Of a DNA stretch of 64,000 bases, positions 8,329 to 18,500 are shown piece after piece (within the stretch, counting starts at the first letter, position 1; every line of letters begins with the position of its first letter). The stretch is taken from NCBI GenBank assembly GCA_030645575.1, contig JAUSMJ010000004.1, positions 27,538 to 91,537 on the forward strand, in the 5' to 3' direction. Both the position numbers and the translations under genes were made by a program. Origin of the DNA: Caulobacter sp. Its GTDB lineage: Bacteria > Pseudomonadota > Alphaproteobacteria > Caulobacterales > Caulobacteraceae. Below the pieces are notes generated by a model that saw nothing but the letters and a program-made list of their open reading frames with translations, searched no databases and was not told where the DNA came from.

Positions 8329-8664
8329 CTATTCGTAGACCACGCGAGCGCAGGGGGTGTTGCCCAACACTCTGATCTTCGTATGGGCATTCGGCGTAAC
8401 GTAGCTCCAGCCCCTGCTCCTACCAGAACTGCAACGCAGCTCGATAGAGCCCTCTATCTGAGGCACGGTGTAGAAATAGCCGCGCCATAGCCGGTGGATT
8501 GGCTGCTCTCTGCCGTCACTGGTGGTGATGAAGGCGGCTTCCACGCCATTTGTCTCGTCCACCACCACGACCGACCCAACCAGCCAGAGGTAGCCAGACG
8601 CCAAGACGGTGGCAGTCACTGCCACCAATAGTGCCAATCGTTTAATCCAGCCCCGGTTAGCCAT
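8329..8664 (-). CDS. Hypothetical protein with N-terminal membrane anchor
   Basis: A 111-residue protein with positively charged start MANRGWIKR, one hydrophobic segment at about 10-32 (LALLVAVTATVLASGYLWLVG) and a soluble, probably periplasmic remainder. That part has several aromatic residues (HRLWRGYFYTVPQ) and two cysteines (CSSG and TPCARV) that could pair as a disulfide. No family was recognised. Its base composition is visibly less GC-rich than its neighbours, and it sits between the cox/thrC/M16 block and the acetyltransferase-pdeA pair, so it may be a later insertion. The start is the only ATG that gives a membrane anchor. Confidence 0.6.
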   Translation of the reverse strand: MANRGWIKRLALLVAVTATVLASGYLWLVGSVVVVDETNGVEAAFITTSDGREQPIHRLWRGYFYTVPQIEGSIELRCSSGRSRGWSYVTPNAHTKIRVLGNTPCARVVYE

Positions 8665-8705
8665 GCCAAAAGTGTGGATCGGCAAACAAGAGTCCGCAAT
8701 GCGGT

Positions 8706-9971
8706 TTAGCTGAACACGGCCCGCTCGAACGCCTCCGGGGCCCCCAGCGCGGTCTTCGAGCCGAGCACCGAGACCACGCAGCGTCGGTCGGCGATCATCC
8801 GCTCGCCCAGCCGCGCGAAGTCGGCCGCCGTCACCTGGTCGATGGCCCGCGAGATGTCGGCGGGCGCGTAGAGGTGTCCGAACATCAGGGTTTGGCCGGC
8901 GGCCTGTTCGGCGCGGTTCAGCGGCTGTTCGCGGCCCATGAACAGGCTGGCCTTGAGCTGGGCCCTGGCGCGGGCCAGCTCGGCCTCGCCGACCGATGAC
9001 GCCAGGGCGCGGACCTCGGCGGCGGCGATCCTCGCCAGTTCCGCCGCGTCGCCCGCGGCGCAGCCGGCATAGACGCCCAGCATGCCGACGTCGGCGTAGG
9101 TGTCGGCATAGGCGTCGATGGCGTAGGCTAGTCCCCGCTTCTCGCGCGCTTCCTGGAACAGGCGTGAGGACATGCCGCCGCCGAGCGCCTCGGCGAACAG
9201 GCGCAGCACGAAATAGTCGCTGTCCATGGCGCCGACGGCCGGCAGCAGCAGCACCAGATGCGCCTGCTCCAGCTTGCGCAGCCTGGCCGCCGATCCGCCG
9301 GTGAAGGCGGGCGCCGGCGGCAGGGCGGCGCCGGCGGTCATCGACAGATGGCCGAACGACTCCTCGGCCAGTTTCAACAGGTCGCCCTCGTCCACGGCCC
9401 CGGCGACGCTGACGATCAGCCGGTCGGGGGCGTAGAGGGCCGCGCGCCAGTCGGACAGGGCCTGCGGCGTGGCGCTTTTCAGCGACTTCACGGTGCCCAG
9501 GATCGGCCGGCCCAGCGACTGGCCGGCGAAGGCCTGCTCCTGGGCCAGCTCGAACACCAGGTCGTCGGGGGTGTCGAGCGCCTCGGCGATCTCCTGGCCG
9601 ACCACCTGTTTCTCGCGCACAAGGTCGCCGGGATCGAGGGTTGGGCGCAGAACCAGGTCGGCGGTGATGCGCATGGCCAGCGGCAGGCCGCCAGCCAGGG
9701 TGCGGGTCTGGAAGCTGGTTCGCTCGTAACCGGTGGCCGCGTTGAGGTGGCCGCCGGCCGCCTCGATATCCTCGACGATCGCCCGCGCGGTCCGATTGCC
9801 GGCGCCCTTGAACACCATGTGTTCGAGCAGGTGCGACCAACCGCTGTGCGCTTCGTCCTCATAGCGGGCGCCGCGCCCGGCCACCACGGTCAGGGCCAGC
9901 GTCTCAAGGCCGGGCATCGGGTCGAACACCACCCGCACGCCGTTGGACAGGGTGTGGAGGCGGCCCGTCAC
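8706..9971 (-). CDS. M16 family zinc peptidase (processing-peptidase-like)
   Basis: A 421-residue single-chain M16B peptidase. The inverted zinc motif HxxEH is HLLEH at residues 47-51, followed by the third-ligand region around VVGQEIAEALD. The second, inactive-type half contains SSRLFQEAREKRGLAYAI, typical of the R/Y pair that closes the cavity. Family members degrade small peptides or process precursors; mitochondrial processing peptidase is the eukaryotic relative. The GTG start at 9971 overlaps the thrC stop by 3 bases (GTGA), so it is translationally coupled to threonine synthase, a gene order common in Caulobacter-like genomes. Confidence 0.93.
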   Translation of the reverse strand: MTGRLHTLSNGVRVVFDPMPGLETLALTVVAGRGARYEDEAHSGWSHLLEHMVFKGAGNRTARAIVEDIEAAGGHLNAATGYERTSFQTRTLAGGLPLAMRITADLVLRPTLDPGDLVREKQVVGQEIAEALDTPDDLVFELAQEQAFAGQSLGRPILGTVKSLKSATPQALSDWRAALYAPDRLIVSVAGAVDEGDLLKLAEESFGHLSMTAGAALPPAPAFTGGSAARLRKLEQAHLVLLLPAVGAMDSDYFVLRLFAEALGGGMSSRLFQEAREKRGLAYAIDAYADTYADVGMLGVYAGCAAGDAAELARIAAAEVRALASSVGEAELARARAQLKASLFMGREQPLNRAEQAAGQTLMFGHLYAPADISRAIDQVTAADFARLGERMIADRRCVVSVLGSKTALGAPEAFERAVFS

Positions 9972-11377
9972 CTGGTCACGAAGGCGCGGACATAGGCCAT
10001 GATGGCGTCCGCGTCCGCGGGCAGGTGGTCGTAGCGTTCCGGCCGGGCGGCCAGGCCTCGCGCGGCGGCCGGAATCTCGGGCGTCGCCCCGGTGGCCGCG
10101 CTGACGGCCTCCGGGAACTTGGCGGGATGGGCGGTCGACAGGACGGCCATCGGCGTTGTCGGATCGGGCAGCGACGCGCGCCGGGCCGCCGCCAGGGCCA
10201 CGGCGGTGTGCGGATCGACCAACTCGCCGGTCTCGTTCAGCGTCGACAGCATGCTGCGGGCCGTGTCGTCCTCGGTCACCGAGGCGCCGGTGAAGGTTTC
10301 GCGCATCGCCGACAGGGCCTGGGGCGGCAGGTCGATGACGCCCGTCTCGGCGAAGGCGCGGAAGGCGCGGCCGGTCTCGACCCCGTCGCGGCGCACGCTC
10401 TCGTAATAGAGCCGCTCGAAGTTGGAGGCGACCTGGATGTCCATGGCCGGCGACTGGGTGGCCGCCACCACGCCGCGGGCGTAGCGGCCCGTCTCGAAGG
10501 CGCGCGAGACGATGTCGTTGCTGTTGGTCGCCACCAGGATGCCGGCGATCGGCAGGCCCATGCGGCGGGCGACCCAGCCGGCGAAGGCGTCGCCGAAATT
10601 GCCGGTCGGCACGGCGAAGGCCACGCTCCGGTGCGGCGCGCCGAGCGCCACGGCGGCGGTGAAGTAGTAGACCGCCTGGGCGGCGATACGGGCGAAGTTG
10701 ATCGAGTTGACGCCCGACAGATCGACCGCGTTGCGGAACTGGTCGTCGCCGAACATGGTCTTGAGGATCGCCTGACAGTCGTCGAACGTGCCATCGACCG
10801 AGACGCAGGCGACGTTGCTCTCGCCGGCCGTGGTCATGAACCGGCGCTGGACCTCGCTGATCCGGCCCTCGGGAAACAGGGCGACGATGCGGGCGTTGGC
10901 CCGGCCGCGGAAGGCCTCGACCGCCGCGCCGCCGGTGTCGCCCGAGGTGGCGCAGACCACGGTCATGGTGCGGCCGTGGCGGGCCAGGGCGTAGTCGTAC
11001 AGCCGCCCCAGCAGCTGCATCGCCACGTCCTTGAAGGCCAGGGACGGGCCGTGGAACAGCTCGACCAGGAACAGGCCTGGCGTCAGCTGCTTCACAGGGC
11101 AGGTGGCGGCGTGGGTGAAGGTGGAATAGGCCTCCTCGCACATCTCCTCTAGGGCGTCGTACGGGATCTCGCCGCCCGTAAATCGGCCGAGGATGTCGGC
11201 GGCGACCCGGTGATAGGGCTGGCCGGCGAAGGCGGCGATCTCTTCAGCCGTCAGCTCCGGCCAGGTCTGCGGCACATACAGGCCGCCGTCGGGCGCCAGA
11301 CCCGACAGGACCGCTTCGAGAAAGCCGACGGCCGGCGCGTCGGGGCCCGACCCCGTCCGTGTGGAGACGTATTTCAT
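9968..11377 (-). CDS. thrC: Threonine synthase
   Basis: A 469-residue PLP enzyme that converts O-phosphohomoserine to threonine. The N-terminal family signature (MKYVSTRTG, then GLAPDGGLYVP) is present, the PLP-binding lysine is K116 in GPSLAFKDVAMQLLG, and the phosphate-binding glycine loop appears as CATSGDTGGAAVEAF. The length suits the fungal/proteobacterial long form. The ATG overlaps the SURF1 stop by 4 bases (ATGA). Its location downstream of cytochrome oxidase assembly genes has no obvious biochemical reason and is probably conserved gene order. Confidence 0.96.
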   Translation of the reverse strand: MKYVSTRTGSGPDAPAVGFLEAVLSGLAPDGGLYVPQTWPELTAEEIAAFAGQPYHRVAADILGRFTGGEIPYDALEEMCEEAYSTFTHAATCPVKQLTPGLFLVELFHGPSLAFKDVAMQLLGRLYDYALARHGRTMTVVCATSGDTGGAAVEAFRGRANARIVALFPEGRISEVQRRFMTTAGESNVACVSVDGTFDDCQAILKTMFGDDQFRNAVDLSGVNSINFARIAAQAVYYFTAAVALGAPHRSVAFAVPTGNFGDAFAGWVARRMGLPIAGILVATNSNDIVSRAFETGRYARGVVAATQSPAMDIQVASNFERLYYESVRRDGVETGRAFRAFAETGVIDLPPQALSAMRETFTGASVTEDDTARSMLSTLNETGELVDPHTAVALAAARRASLPDPTTPMAVLSTAHPAKFPEAVSAATGATPEIPAAARGLAARPERYDHLPADADAIMAYVRAFVTR

Positions 11378-12069
11378 GCCGCTTTCAATCCGCGCCGGAG
11401 AAGCGCCGCATAGACGGCGGCCAGCGCGCCCGCAAGGCCGAACCAGGTCAGGGCGTATTCGAGGTGACGGTTGGGGATGTCGGGCGGCAGCGGCGTCGGG
11501 ACCAGGGGCTTCCAGGCCGGATTGCTCGAGGTCTCCGCCAGGATCATCACATCGGGGTGGCGCCGGGCGCCGAGCGCCAGGGCCATCTGGTCGATGTCCC
11601 GCACATAGAACAGGTCACGCACCGTCGGCGGCGTGAAGGTCCCGGGCTTCTCGCCCTCGCGCAGCACGCCGGTCAGGTGGACGAGGGCGGTCGAGGGCGT
11701 CACGGCCGGTCGGGCGGAGACGGTGTCGGCGACAAAGCCGCGGTCGACCATGATCTGGGTCCGCGCGCCTACGGGGCTGCACAGCGACACCAGCCGATGG
11801 CCGGCCTCGCCGTCCTTGATCGCGTAAAGTTCGACGAACGGGGCGCTGGCCAGGCCCGGACAGTCCAGCGTGACCCGCCGGAAGCGGTAGGCCGGCGTCA
11901 GCGGCACGAGGGCGATTGGCCGCGGCGGCTCGGCCTGGGCCGAGGCGATGCTGGCCAGCAACTCGGTCTTCCACGCCAGCCGCTTCAGCTGCCACCCGCC
12001 CAAGCCGCAGAGGATCGCCAGCGAGATCGCGGTGGCGATGGTCAGTCCGATCGGGAAGCGTGTTCTCAT
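11374..12069 (-). CDS. SURF1 family cytochrome oxidase biogenesis protein
   Basis: A 231-residue inner-membrane protein with the SURF1 topology: one transmembrane helix near the N-terminus (about 6-25), a large periplasmic domain, and a second helix near the C-terminus (about 203-224). Signature elements are GLGGWQLKRLAWKTELL after the first helix and RHLEYALTWFGLAGALAAVY at the second. SURF1 proteins help insert haem a into oxidase subunit I. It lies downstream of coxC and DUF983, separated by a large palindromic repeat, and overlaps thrC by 4 bases. Confidence 0.93.
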   Translation of the reverse strand: MRTRFPIGLTIATAISLAILCGLGGWQLKRLAWKTELLASIASAQAEPPRPIALVPLTPAYRFRRVTLDCPGLASAPFVELYAIKDGEAGHRLVSLCSPVGARTQIMVDRGFVADTVSARPAVTPSTALVHLTGVLREGEKPGTFTPPTVRDLFYVRDIDQMALALGARRHPDVMILAETSSNPAWKPLVPTPLPPDIPNRHLEYALTWFGLAGALAAVYAALLRRGLKAA

Positions 12070-12072
12070 AAT

Positions 12073-12179
12073 CCGCTCATCCCCGCGAAGGCGGGGACCC
12101 AGGCTTTTTCCTGAAGCCGCTGAGCTTGTCCGACCCAGCCCAAAAACACCTGGGTCCCCGCCTTCGCGGGGATGAGCGG
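12073..12179. repeat. Palindromic repeat family D: 30-base perfect inverted repeat
   Basis: Arms at 12073-12102 and 12150-12179 are exact reverse complements (CCGCTCATCCCCGCG opening, CGCGGGGATGAGCGG closing). Each arm itself contains a small palindrome, CCCCGC-GAAG-GCGGGG. The central spacer is 47 bases. It fills the space between the DUF983 stop and the SURF1 start inside an otherwise tightly packed operon, and would form a very stable RNA structure there. Confidence 0.9.
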
Positions 12180-12192
12180 TATTTTATGCGGC

Positions 12193-12549
12193 CTAGCGGT
12201 CATCCCGCCCGGCCTCCCGGGCCTTGTTGGTGAACTGCGCGGCGACCAGCAGGCCCTTGAAGGGCCGCAGCAGGGCGCCGCAGACCACCGCGGTCAGTGG
12301 CAGCCAGATCAGCAGCTGCAGCCAGATCGGGGGACTGAAGGCGATCTCGGTGAACACCGCCCCGAAGGCGACCAGGAAGCCGCCGATCAGGATGACGAAG
12401 ACGGCCGGACCATCGCCGGTGTCGGCCGACTTCAGATCAAATCCGCAAGCCTCGCAGACCGGGGCGATCGTCAGGAAGCCGTCGAACAGATGGCCTTCGC
12501 CGCAGTTGGGGCAGCGACCCGCCGCCCCCGCCACGTACGGATTGACCAC
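12193..12549 (-). CDS. DUF983 membrane protein of the cox operon
   Basis: A 118-residue protein with an N-terminal zinc-ribbon-like pair of CxxC motifs (C13/C16 in RCPNCG and C32/C35 in VCEACG) followed by two hydrophobic helices (about 49-70 and 75-95). This is the DUF983 arrangement. Members are regularly encoded beside cytochrome oxidase subunit III and assembly genes in alphaproteobacteria, but the role is not established. A function in oxidase assembly or metal handling is an inference from location. The GTG start lies one base past the coxC stop. Confidence 0.9.
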   Translation of the reverse strand: MVNPYVAGAAGRCPNCGEGHLFDGFLTIAPVCEACGFDLKSADTGDGPAVFVILIGGFLVAFGAVFTEIAFSPPIWLQLLIWLPLTAVVCGALLRPFKGLLVAAQFTNKAREAGRDDR

Positions 12550-12550
12550 G

Positions 12551-13429
12551 TCAGGCCGTCCCGAAGATCACGTAGATGAAGGCGAACAGGAACAGCCAGA
12601 CCACATCGACGAAGTGCCAGTACCAGGCGGCGGCCTCGAAGCCGAAGTGCTGCTTGGGAGTGAACCCGCCGGCCAGCAGCCGGATGAAGCAGACGGTCAG
12701 GAAGATGGTCCCGATCAGCACGTGGAAGCCGTGGAAGCCCGTGGCCATGAAGAAGGACGAGCCATAGAGGCCGGCGTTGGCCGCCTCCTCCGAATAGAAC
12801 AGCTTCTCGTGCAGGATGTGCTGGTACTCGAACGCCTGGATCGAGGTGAACAGCACGCCCAGCGCGATGGTCAGGAACAGGCCGATCTTGGCGGCCTTAC
12901 GGTCGCCCTGCTGCAGCGCGTGGTGCGCCCAGGTGCCCGTGGTGCCTGACAGCAGCAGGGTCAGGGTGTTGACCAGCGGCAGGTGGAAGGCCGGAACCAG
13001 CTCGATGCCCTTGGGCGGCCAGGTCTTCCAGGCCTCGGCGACGCCCTCGAAGTTTCCCATCTCCGGCGTCAGCGTGCGGTGGCCCGAGAACAGGACCATC
13101 TCGAAGAAGATCCAGAACCAGGCGACGAAGAACATCACTTCCGATGCGATGAACAGGATCATGCCGTAGCGCAGGCCGATCGACACCACCGGGGTGTGAT
13201 CGCCGGCGTTGGCCTCGCGGGTCACGTCCATCCACCAGCCCGCCATGGTGAACAGCACCATGGCAAGACCGCCGAGGGCGACCCAGCCGGTGCCCTTCTC
13301 AAGGCCGAACAGGCCCTTCATCCAGATGACCATGCCCAGCATCAACACCGTGGCGGCGATGGAGCCGACCAGCGGCCAGGGACTGGGACTGACCAGGTGA
13401 TAGTCGTGTTTGACGGCGCCGTGGGCCAT
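12551..13429 (-). CDS. ctaE: Cytochrome c oxidase subunit III
   Basis: A 292-residue integral membrane protein with seven hydrophobic segments. Diagnostic stretches include [17 protein letters not shown] at the start, [14 protein letters not shown] (the conserved Glu helix), [44 protein letters not shown] and [21 protein letters not shown] at the end. These match the lipid-binding and proton-pathway support subunit of aa3-type oxidases. It follows ctaG by 59 bases in the same operon. Confidence 0.97.
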   Translation of the reverse strand: MAHGAVKHDYHLVSPSPWPLVGSIAATVLMLGMVIWMKGLFGLEKGTGWVALGGLAMVLFTMAGWWMDVTREANAGDHTPVVSIGLRYGMILFIASEVMFFVAWFWIFFEMVLFSGHRTLTPEMGNFEGVAEAWKTWPPKGIELVPAFHLPLVNTLTLLLSGTTGTWAHHALQQGDRKAAKIGLFLTIALGVLFTSIQAFEYQHILHEKLFYSEEAANAGLYGSSFFMATGFHGFHVLIGTIFLTVCFIRLLAGGFTPKQHFGFEAAAWYWHFVDVVWLFLFAFIYVIFGTA

Positions 13430-13488
13430 GATCGTGCCTGAACCTCTTCTTCCCCCGGAAGCGGCGGGCCGCTCCCATCTTCAGGATG

Positions 13489-14088
13489 CTATAGCCTCGC
13501 CCCGGCGCTTCCGCCAAGAGCCGCTTGGGTCTTCTTCTCCGTCGAGGGGAAGAAGGTGTAGGAAAGTGTGACCTCCTGGGCTCCCTTTGTCTCGAAATCG
13601 TCGGCGAACTTGGGATCGACGAAGTAGACGACGGGGAACTCGACGGTGGCGCCCGGCGCGATCGTCTGGTCGGAGAAGCAGAAGCATTCCAGCTTCTGGA
13701 AGTAGAGACCGGCTGATTCGGGCACCACGTTGTAGCTTGCCCGCCCGGTCAGCGGCGTCTCGCCGTTATTGGTCACGCGGAAGAAGGCCAGCCCGGTGTC
13801 GCCGATCTTCAGCTCCTGGCTGACCTGGTCGGGGGTGAAGGTCCAGGGCAGGTCGCGGACATTGGCGTCGAAGCGAATCGTCAGCTTGCGGTCGAGAACC
13901 CGGCTGGGCGCCGCGGACGCCTGGCGCACCGTGCCGTCGAATCCGGTCAGCTGGCAGAAGGCCTTGTACAGCGGCACCGAGGCGTAGGCCGCCCCGACCA
14001 TGCCGGCGAACACCGCCGTGCAGACCAGCGCCAGCCGGACGTTGCGGCCGGCCTTGCGCCGCGCGGGATCAGAAGTGCGGTTGAACAT
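13489..14088 (-). CDS. ctaG: Cytochrome c oxidase assembly protein CtaG/Cox11
   Basis: A 199-residue copper chaperone anchored by one N-terminal helix (about 19-37, LALVCTAVFAGMVGAAYAS) with a periplasmic immunoglobulin-like domain. The copper-binding pair is C135/C137 in the KLECFCFSDQ motif, and the conserved VPLYKAFCQLTG segment after the membrane helix carries the additional conserved Cys45. It delivers copper to the CuB site of subunit I. Its start overlaps the end of the small coxF gene by 20 bases. Confidence 0.97.
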   Translation of the reverse strand: MFNRTSDPARRKAGRNVRLALVCTAVFAGMVGAAYASVPLYKAFCQLTGFDGTVRQASAAPSRVLDRKLTIRFDANVRDLPWTFTPDQVSQELKIGDTGLAFFRVTNNGETPLTGRASYNVVPESAGLYFQKLECFCFSDQTIAPGATVEFPVVYFVDPKFADDFETKGAQEVTLSYTFFPSTEKKTQAALGGSAGARL

Positions 14089-14233
14089 TGGCGCCCATCC
14101 GGATCACGCTGACGACGAAAACGATGATGACGAAAGCCATCAGGCCCAGGCCCAGGGCGATGTTGCGGCCGGCGCGGGCCTTGCGGAACGCCTCGGCGTC
14201 GTACCGCGGGCGTTCGATCGTCTCGGGCATCAT
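14069..14233 (-). CDS. CoxF-like small membrane protein of the oxidase operon
   Basis: A 54-residue protein, [20 protein letters not shown] then [20 protein letters not shown], with a single transmembrane helix at about 26-45. Its position between ctaB and ctaG and its size match the small proteins annotated CoxF in Caulobacter-like cox operons; the role is unknown. The two adjacent ATG codons overlap the ctaB stop (ATGATG containing TGA), and its own TGA at 14069-14071 lies inside ctaG, so it is translationally coupled on both sides. Confidence 0.85.
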   Translation of the reverse strand: MMPETIERPRYDAEAFRKARAGRNIALGLGLMAFVIIVFVVSVIRMGANVQPHF

Positions 14234-15225
14234 GACAGCAGCTCCAGCGGCGCGACGCCCAGCAGGTGCTCGCCCAGCAGGGCGGCGAACAGCAGGGCCA
14301 GATACAGGATCGACACGGCGAACAGGTTGCGGGCGTCCTTCGCTCCGGCGCGCACGGCATAGAGCCGGTCCTCGCCCTCGATGCGCTCGTCGGGGGCGTC
14401 GCCGGCCTTCGAGCGGAGCACCCGCCAGGCCAGCAGCAGGAAGACCAGGCCGCCGGTCGCCGCGATCGCCAGGTAGACCGGTCCGCCCAGGCCGGTGAAG
14501 GCCGGGGCGAGGCAGACCGGGATCAGGGCCAGCGAATAGAGGAAGATCTGCCGGCGGGTGGAGGCCGCGCCCTTGACCACCGGCATCATCGGCACCCCGG
14601 CCCTGGCGTAGTCCTCGGCCGTGTAGAGCGACAGCGCCCAGAAGTGCGGCGGGGTCCAGACGAAGATGATCAGCACCAGCAGCCAGGCGTTCAGCGGCGC
14701 GTCGCCCGAGGCGGCGGCCCAGCCGATGGCCGGGGGCAGGGCGCCGGCCAGTCCGCCGATGACGATGTTCTGCGCTGTCGAGCGCTTGAGCCACATCGTG
14801 TAGACCACGGCGTAGAACAGGATCGTGAAGGCCAGCAGGCCGGCCGCCAGCCAGTTGGTCGTCATGCCCATCAGCATGACCGAGAACAGCGACAGGGTGA
14901 CGCCCAGGGCCAGGGCCTCGGCGCCGGCCACCTTGCCGGCGGGCACCGGCCGGCCGCGAGTGCGGCGCATGCGGGCGTCGATGTCGGCGTCGTACCACAT
15001 GTTCAGGGCGCCCGATGCGCCCGCGCCCACGGCGATGCACAGGATGGCCACCCCGGCCAGCACCGGGTTCATCGCCGTGTCGGCGCAGACCAGCCCGGTC
15101 AGGGCCGTGAACACCACCAGCGACATCACCCGCGGCTTGAGCAGCTGCAGATAGTCGGACCACAGCGCCGGAACGGCGGCGCGGATCTTGATGGCGGCGG
15201 GCTGGGTCATGGGTGAAGGCTTCAT
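14230..15225 (-). CDS. ctaB: Protohaem IX farnesyltransferase (haem O synthase)
   Basis: A 331-residue polytopic UbiA-superfamily prenyltransferase that adds a farnesyl tail to haem b. The two Asp-rich motifs are visible: [19 protein letters not shown] (first, residues about 79-97) and [13 protein letters not shown] (second region). The segment [14 protein letters not shown] is diagnostic for CtaB and separates it from UbiA. The start could be M1 or M6. It follows coxA after a 64-base gap that holds a stable hairpin. Confidence 0.97.
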   Translation of the reverse strand: MKPSPMTQPAAIKIRAAVPALWSDYLQLLKPRVMSLVVFTALTGLVCADTAMNPVLAGVAILCIAVGAGASGALNMWYDADIDARMRRTRGRPVPAGKVAGAEALALGVTLSLFSVMLMGMTTNWLAAGLLAFTILFYAVVYTMWLKRSTAQNIVIGGLAGALPPAIGWAAASGDAPLNAWLLVLIIFVWTPPHFWALSLYTAEDYARAGVPMMPVVKGAASTRRQIFLYSLALIPVCLAPAFTGLGGPVYLAIAATGGLVFLLLAWRVLRSKAGDAPDERIEGEDRLYAVRAGAKDARNLFAVSILYLALLFAALLGEHLLGVAPLELLS

Positions 15226-15231
15226 AAGGGA

Positions 15232-15264
15232 AGGGCGCGCCCGGGTCCAACCCTGACGCGCCCT
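15232..15264 (-). promoter_or_regulatory. Hairpin between coxA and ctaB
   Basis: An 8-base stem, AGGGCGCG pairing with CGCGCCCT, spans a 17-base loop in the only sizeable gap between the two genes. It could work as an RNA processing site, an mRNA stabiliser for the abundant coxA message, or a partial terminator. No T-tract follows on the leftward strand. Confidence 0.4.
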
Positions 15265-15289
15265 GGTAGTGCTTCCGATGGACGCGGAC

Positions 15290-16948
<1,659 letters not shown>

Positions 16949-16959
16949 TTATCCTGAAT

Positions 16960-17904
16960 TCAGTTCACGGCCGCCGGCGCGGGGCCGGCGGCGGGCGCGG
17001 CGGGGGCCGCCGTGGGGATCGGAGCGAGCGTGGCGCCATCGGCCGCCGGAGCGGCGACGGGCGCCGGCGCGGCGGCGGGAGCCTTGGAAGCCACCCAGGC
17101 GTCGAAATCGGCCTGGCTCACCACCTTGATCTCGATCGGCATGAAGGCGTGGTCCACGCCGCACAGCTCCGAGCACTGGCCGTAGTAGGCGCCGATCTTG
17201 TCGGCCTTGAACCAGGTCTCGTTGAGTCGGCCGGGGATGGCGTCGGTCTTCAGACCGAAGGCCGGCAGGGCGAAGTTGTGGATCACGTCGGCGCCGGTGA
17301 CCTGCACCCGCACGACCTTGCCGACCGGCACGACCATCGGCTCGGTGGCGGCCAGGCGGAACAGGCTGTGGTCCAGGCCCCGCGCGGCGACTTCCTTCTC
17401 GGGCAGCATGGCCGAGATGTATTCGGGGATCTTCTGGTCGGGGTATTCGTAGCCCCAGTTCCACTGATAGCCGACCGCCTTCACCGTCATGTAGGGCTTG
17501 GGCATGTTGTGGTAGTCGAACAGCAGCCGGAACGAGAAGATGGCGATGACCATCAGGATCAGCACCGGCACCAGCGTCCAGACCACCTCGATCAGCGTGT
17601 TGTGGCTCCACTTGGCCGGGGTCGGGTTGGACCGCTTGTTGTAGCGGACCAGGATCCACAGCAGCAGGCCCAGCACGAACAGGCAGATCACCGTGATGAT
17701 CGGCAGCAGGATCGCGTCGTGGAAGAAGATGACCTGCTGTTTCAGCGGCGATCCCGCCGGCTGCAGGCCCATGCCCCCGGGGCTGGGTTGCCCGATCAAT
17801 TCACTGGCGCGGACCCCACCCGCGGCCATCGCCGTCATCACGACGGCGGCGAAAGCCGCGAACAGCCCCCGCATCCCCTTAACCTTCGCGTTCATGCGCC
17901 TCAC
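16960..17904 (-). CDS. ctaC: Cytochrome c oxidase subunit II (CuA)
   Basis: A 314-residue protein with a signal sequence (about 1-34), two membrane helices (about 62-87 and 107-130) and a periplasmic cupredoxin domain. The CuA ligands are all present: H209 in VIHNFALP, and C244, E246, C248, H252 and M255 in QCSELCGVDHAFM. The aromatic electron-entry stretch is YQWNWGYEYP. After residue 268 the protein carries an Ala/Pro-rich tail of about 45 residues, longer than usual. It is the first gene of the leftward oxidase block; the start may be M1 or M4. Confidence 0.97.
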   Translation of the reverse strand: MRRMNAKVKGMRGLFAAFAAVVMTAMAAGGVRASELIGQPSPGGMGLQPAGSPLKQQVIFFHDAILLPIITVICLFVLGLLLWILVRYNKRSNPTPAKWSHNTLIEVVWTLVPVLILMVIAIFSFRLLFDYHNMPKPYMTVKAVGYQWNWGYEYPDQKIPEYISAMLPEKEVAARGLDHSLFRLAATEPMVVPVGKVVRVQVTGADVIHNFALPAFGLKTDAIPGRLNETWFKADKIGAYYGQCSELCGVDHAFMPIEIKVVSQADFDAWVASKAPAAAPAPVAAPAADGATLAPIPTAAPAAPAAGPAPAAVN

Positions 17905-18114
17905 GTCCGTTTCGCCGGTCTCTGGAGTCCGCCGGCAGACTGGAGCTACTCGGCGGATGGTCCGGCCCGCTGTCGCGTGCTTGGCCCCCCGACCCTTTCG
18001 CCTGTTCAGGCCCGGTGCATACGCGCTGGAACCGGGCTTGCCAAGCCGCTCAAGGGCTGGCCCGGCTTGGGCCGGCCGCTGTCATTGATCTGACCCGCTA
18101 CCATGTCACGACAG

Positions 18115-18148
18115 CTACCTTGCATTAGTCAGTATCATGCGGTAGAAG
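18115..18148 (+). promoter_or_regulatory. Possible promoter and operator of the PadR operon
   Basis: The outer pentamers CTACC (18115-18119) and GGTAG (18141-18145) form an imperfect dyad with inner TGCAT and ATGC elements, which suits PadR-type autoregulation. Within it, TTGCAT (18120-18125) and TAGAAG (18143-18148) are 17 bases apart and could be the -35 and -10 boxes. Transcription would then start a few bases before the ATG at 18165, arguing against the earlier GTG at 18150. Confidence 0.35.
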
Positions 18149-18164
18149 GGTGTCAGGTTTGGGA

Positions 18165-18500
18165 ATGGAAATCGTGACCGAAACTATCGAAATCCAACTG
18201 AAAAAAGGGGTGCTGGCGCTCTGCGTTCTGGCCTTGCTGTCGCGCGCCGACAGCTATGCCTACGAGATCGCCAGCCGTCTCGCGAAGGACATCGACATGG
18301 GGGAAGGCACCATCTACCCGCTCATGCGCCGCCTGCAGGCGGACGGGCTGGTCGAGACCTATCTGGTGGAATCGCAGAGCGGTCCGCCGCGGAAATACTA
18401 TCGGCTGACCGACGCCGGCCGCGGCAGTTTCACGCAGCAGAAGACCGAGTGGGCCGCCTTCACCCGCGCCGTTAATGACATTCTGGGAGCAGGGGCATGA
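18165..18500 (+). CDS. PadR family transcriptional regulator
   Basis: A 111-residue winged-helix repressor of the short PadR subfamily. The helix-turn-helix and wing are visible: LKKGVLALCVLALLSRADSY, then YEIASRLAKDIDMGEGTIYP, LMRRLQADGLVETY and the wing SGPPRKYYRLTDAGR. Short PadR proteins typically repress their own operon, here the HAAS and GIN genes that overlap or follow at 4- and 10-base distance. The ATG at 18165 is preferred over GTG 18150, which adds only five residues and lies on the probable promoter. Confidence 0.9.
   Translation: MEIVTETIEIQLKKGVLALCVLALLSRADSYAYEIASRLAKDIDMGEGTIYPLMRRLQADGLVETYLVESQSGPPRKYYRLTDAGRGSFTQQKTEWAAFTRAVNDILGAGA

Noticed and set aside
12073..12179. 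Long inverted repeat considered as a CRISPR or IS end
   Set aside because: Only one pair of arms, no regular spacer series and no transposase; better described as a REP-like palindrome.
18150..18164. GTG start at 18150 for the PadR gene
   Set aside because: It would put the start on the likely -10 element and adds five residues not typical for the family.
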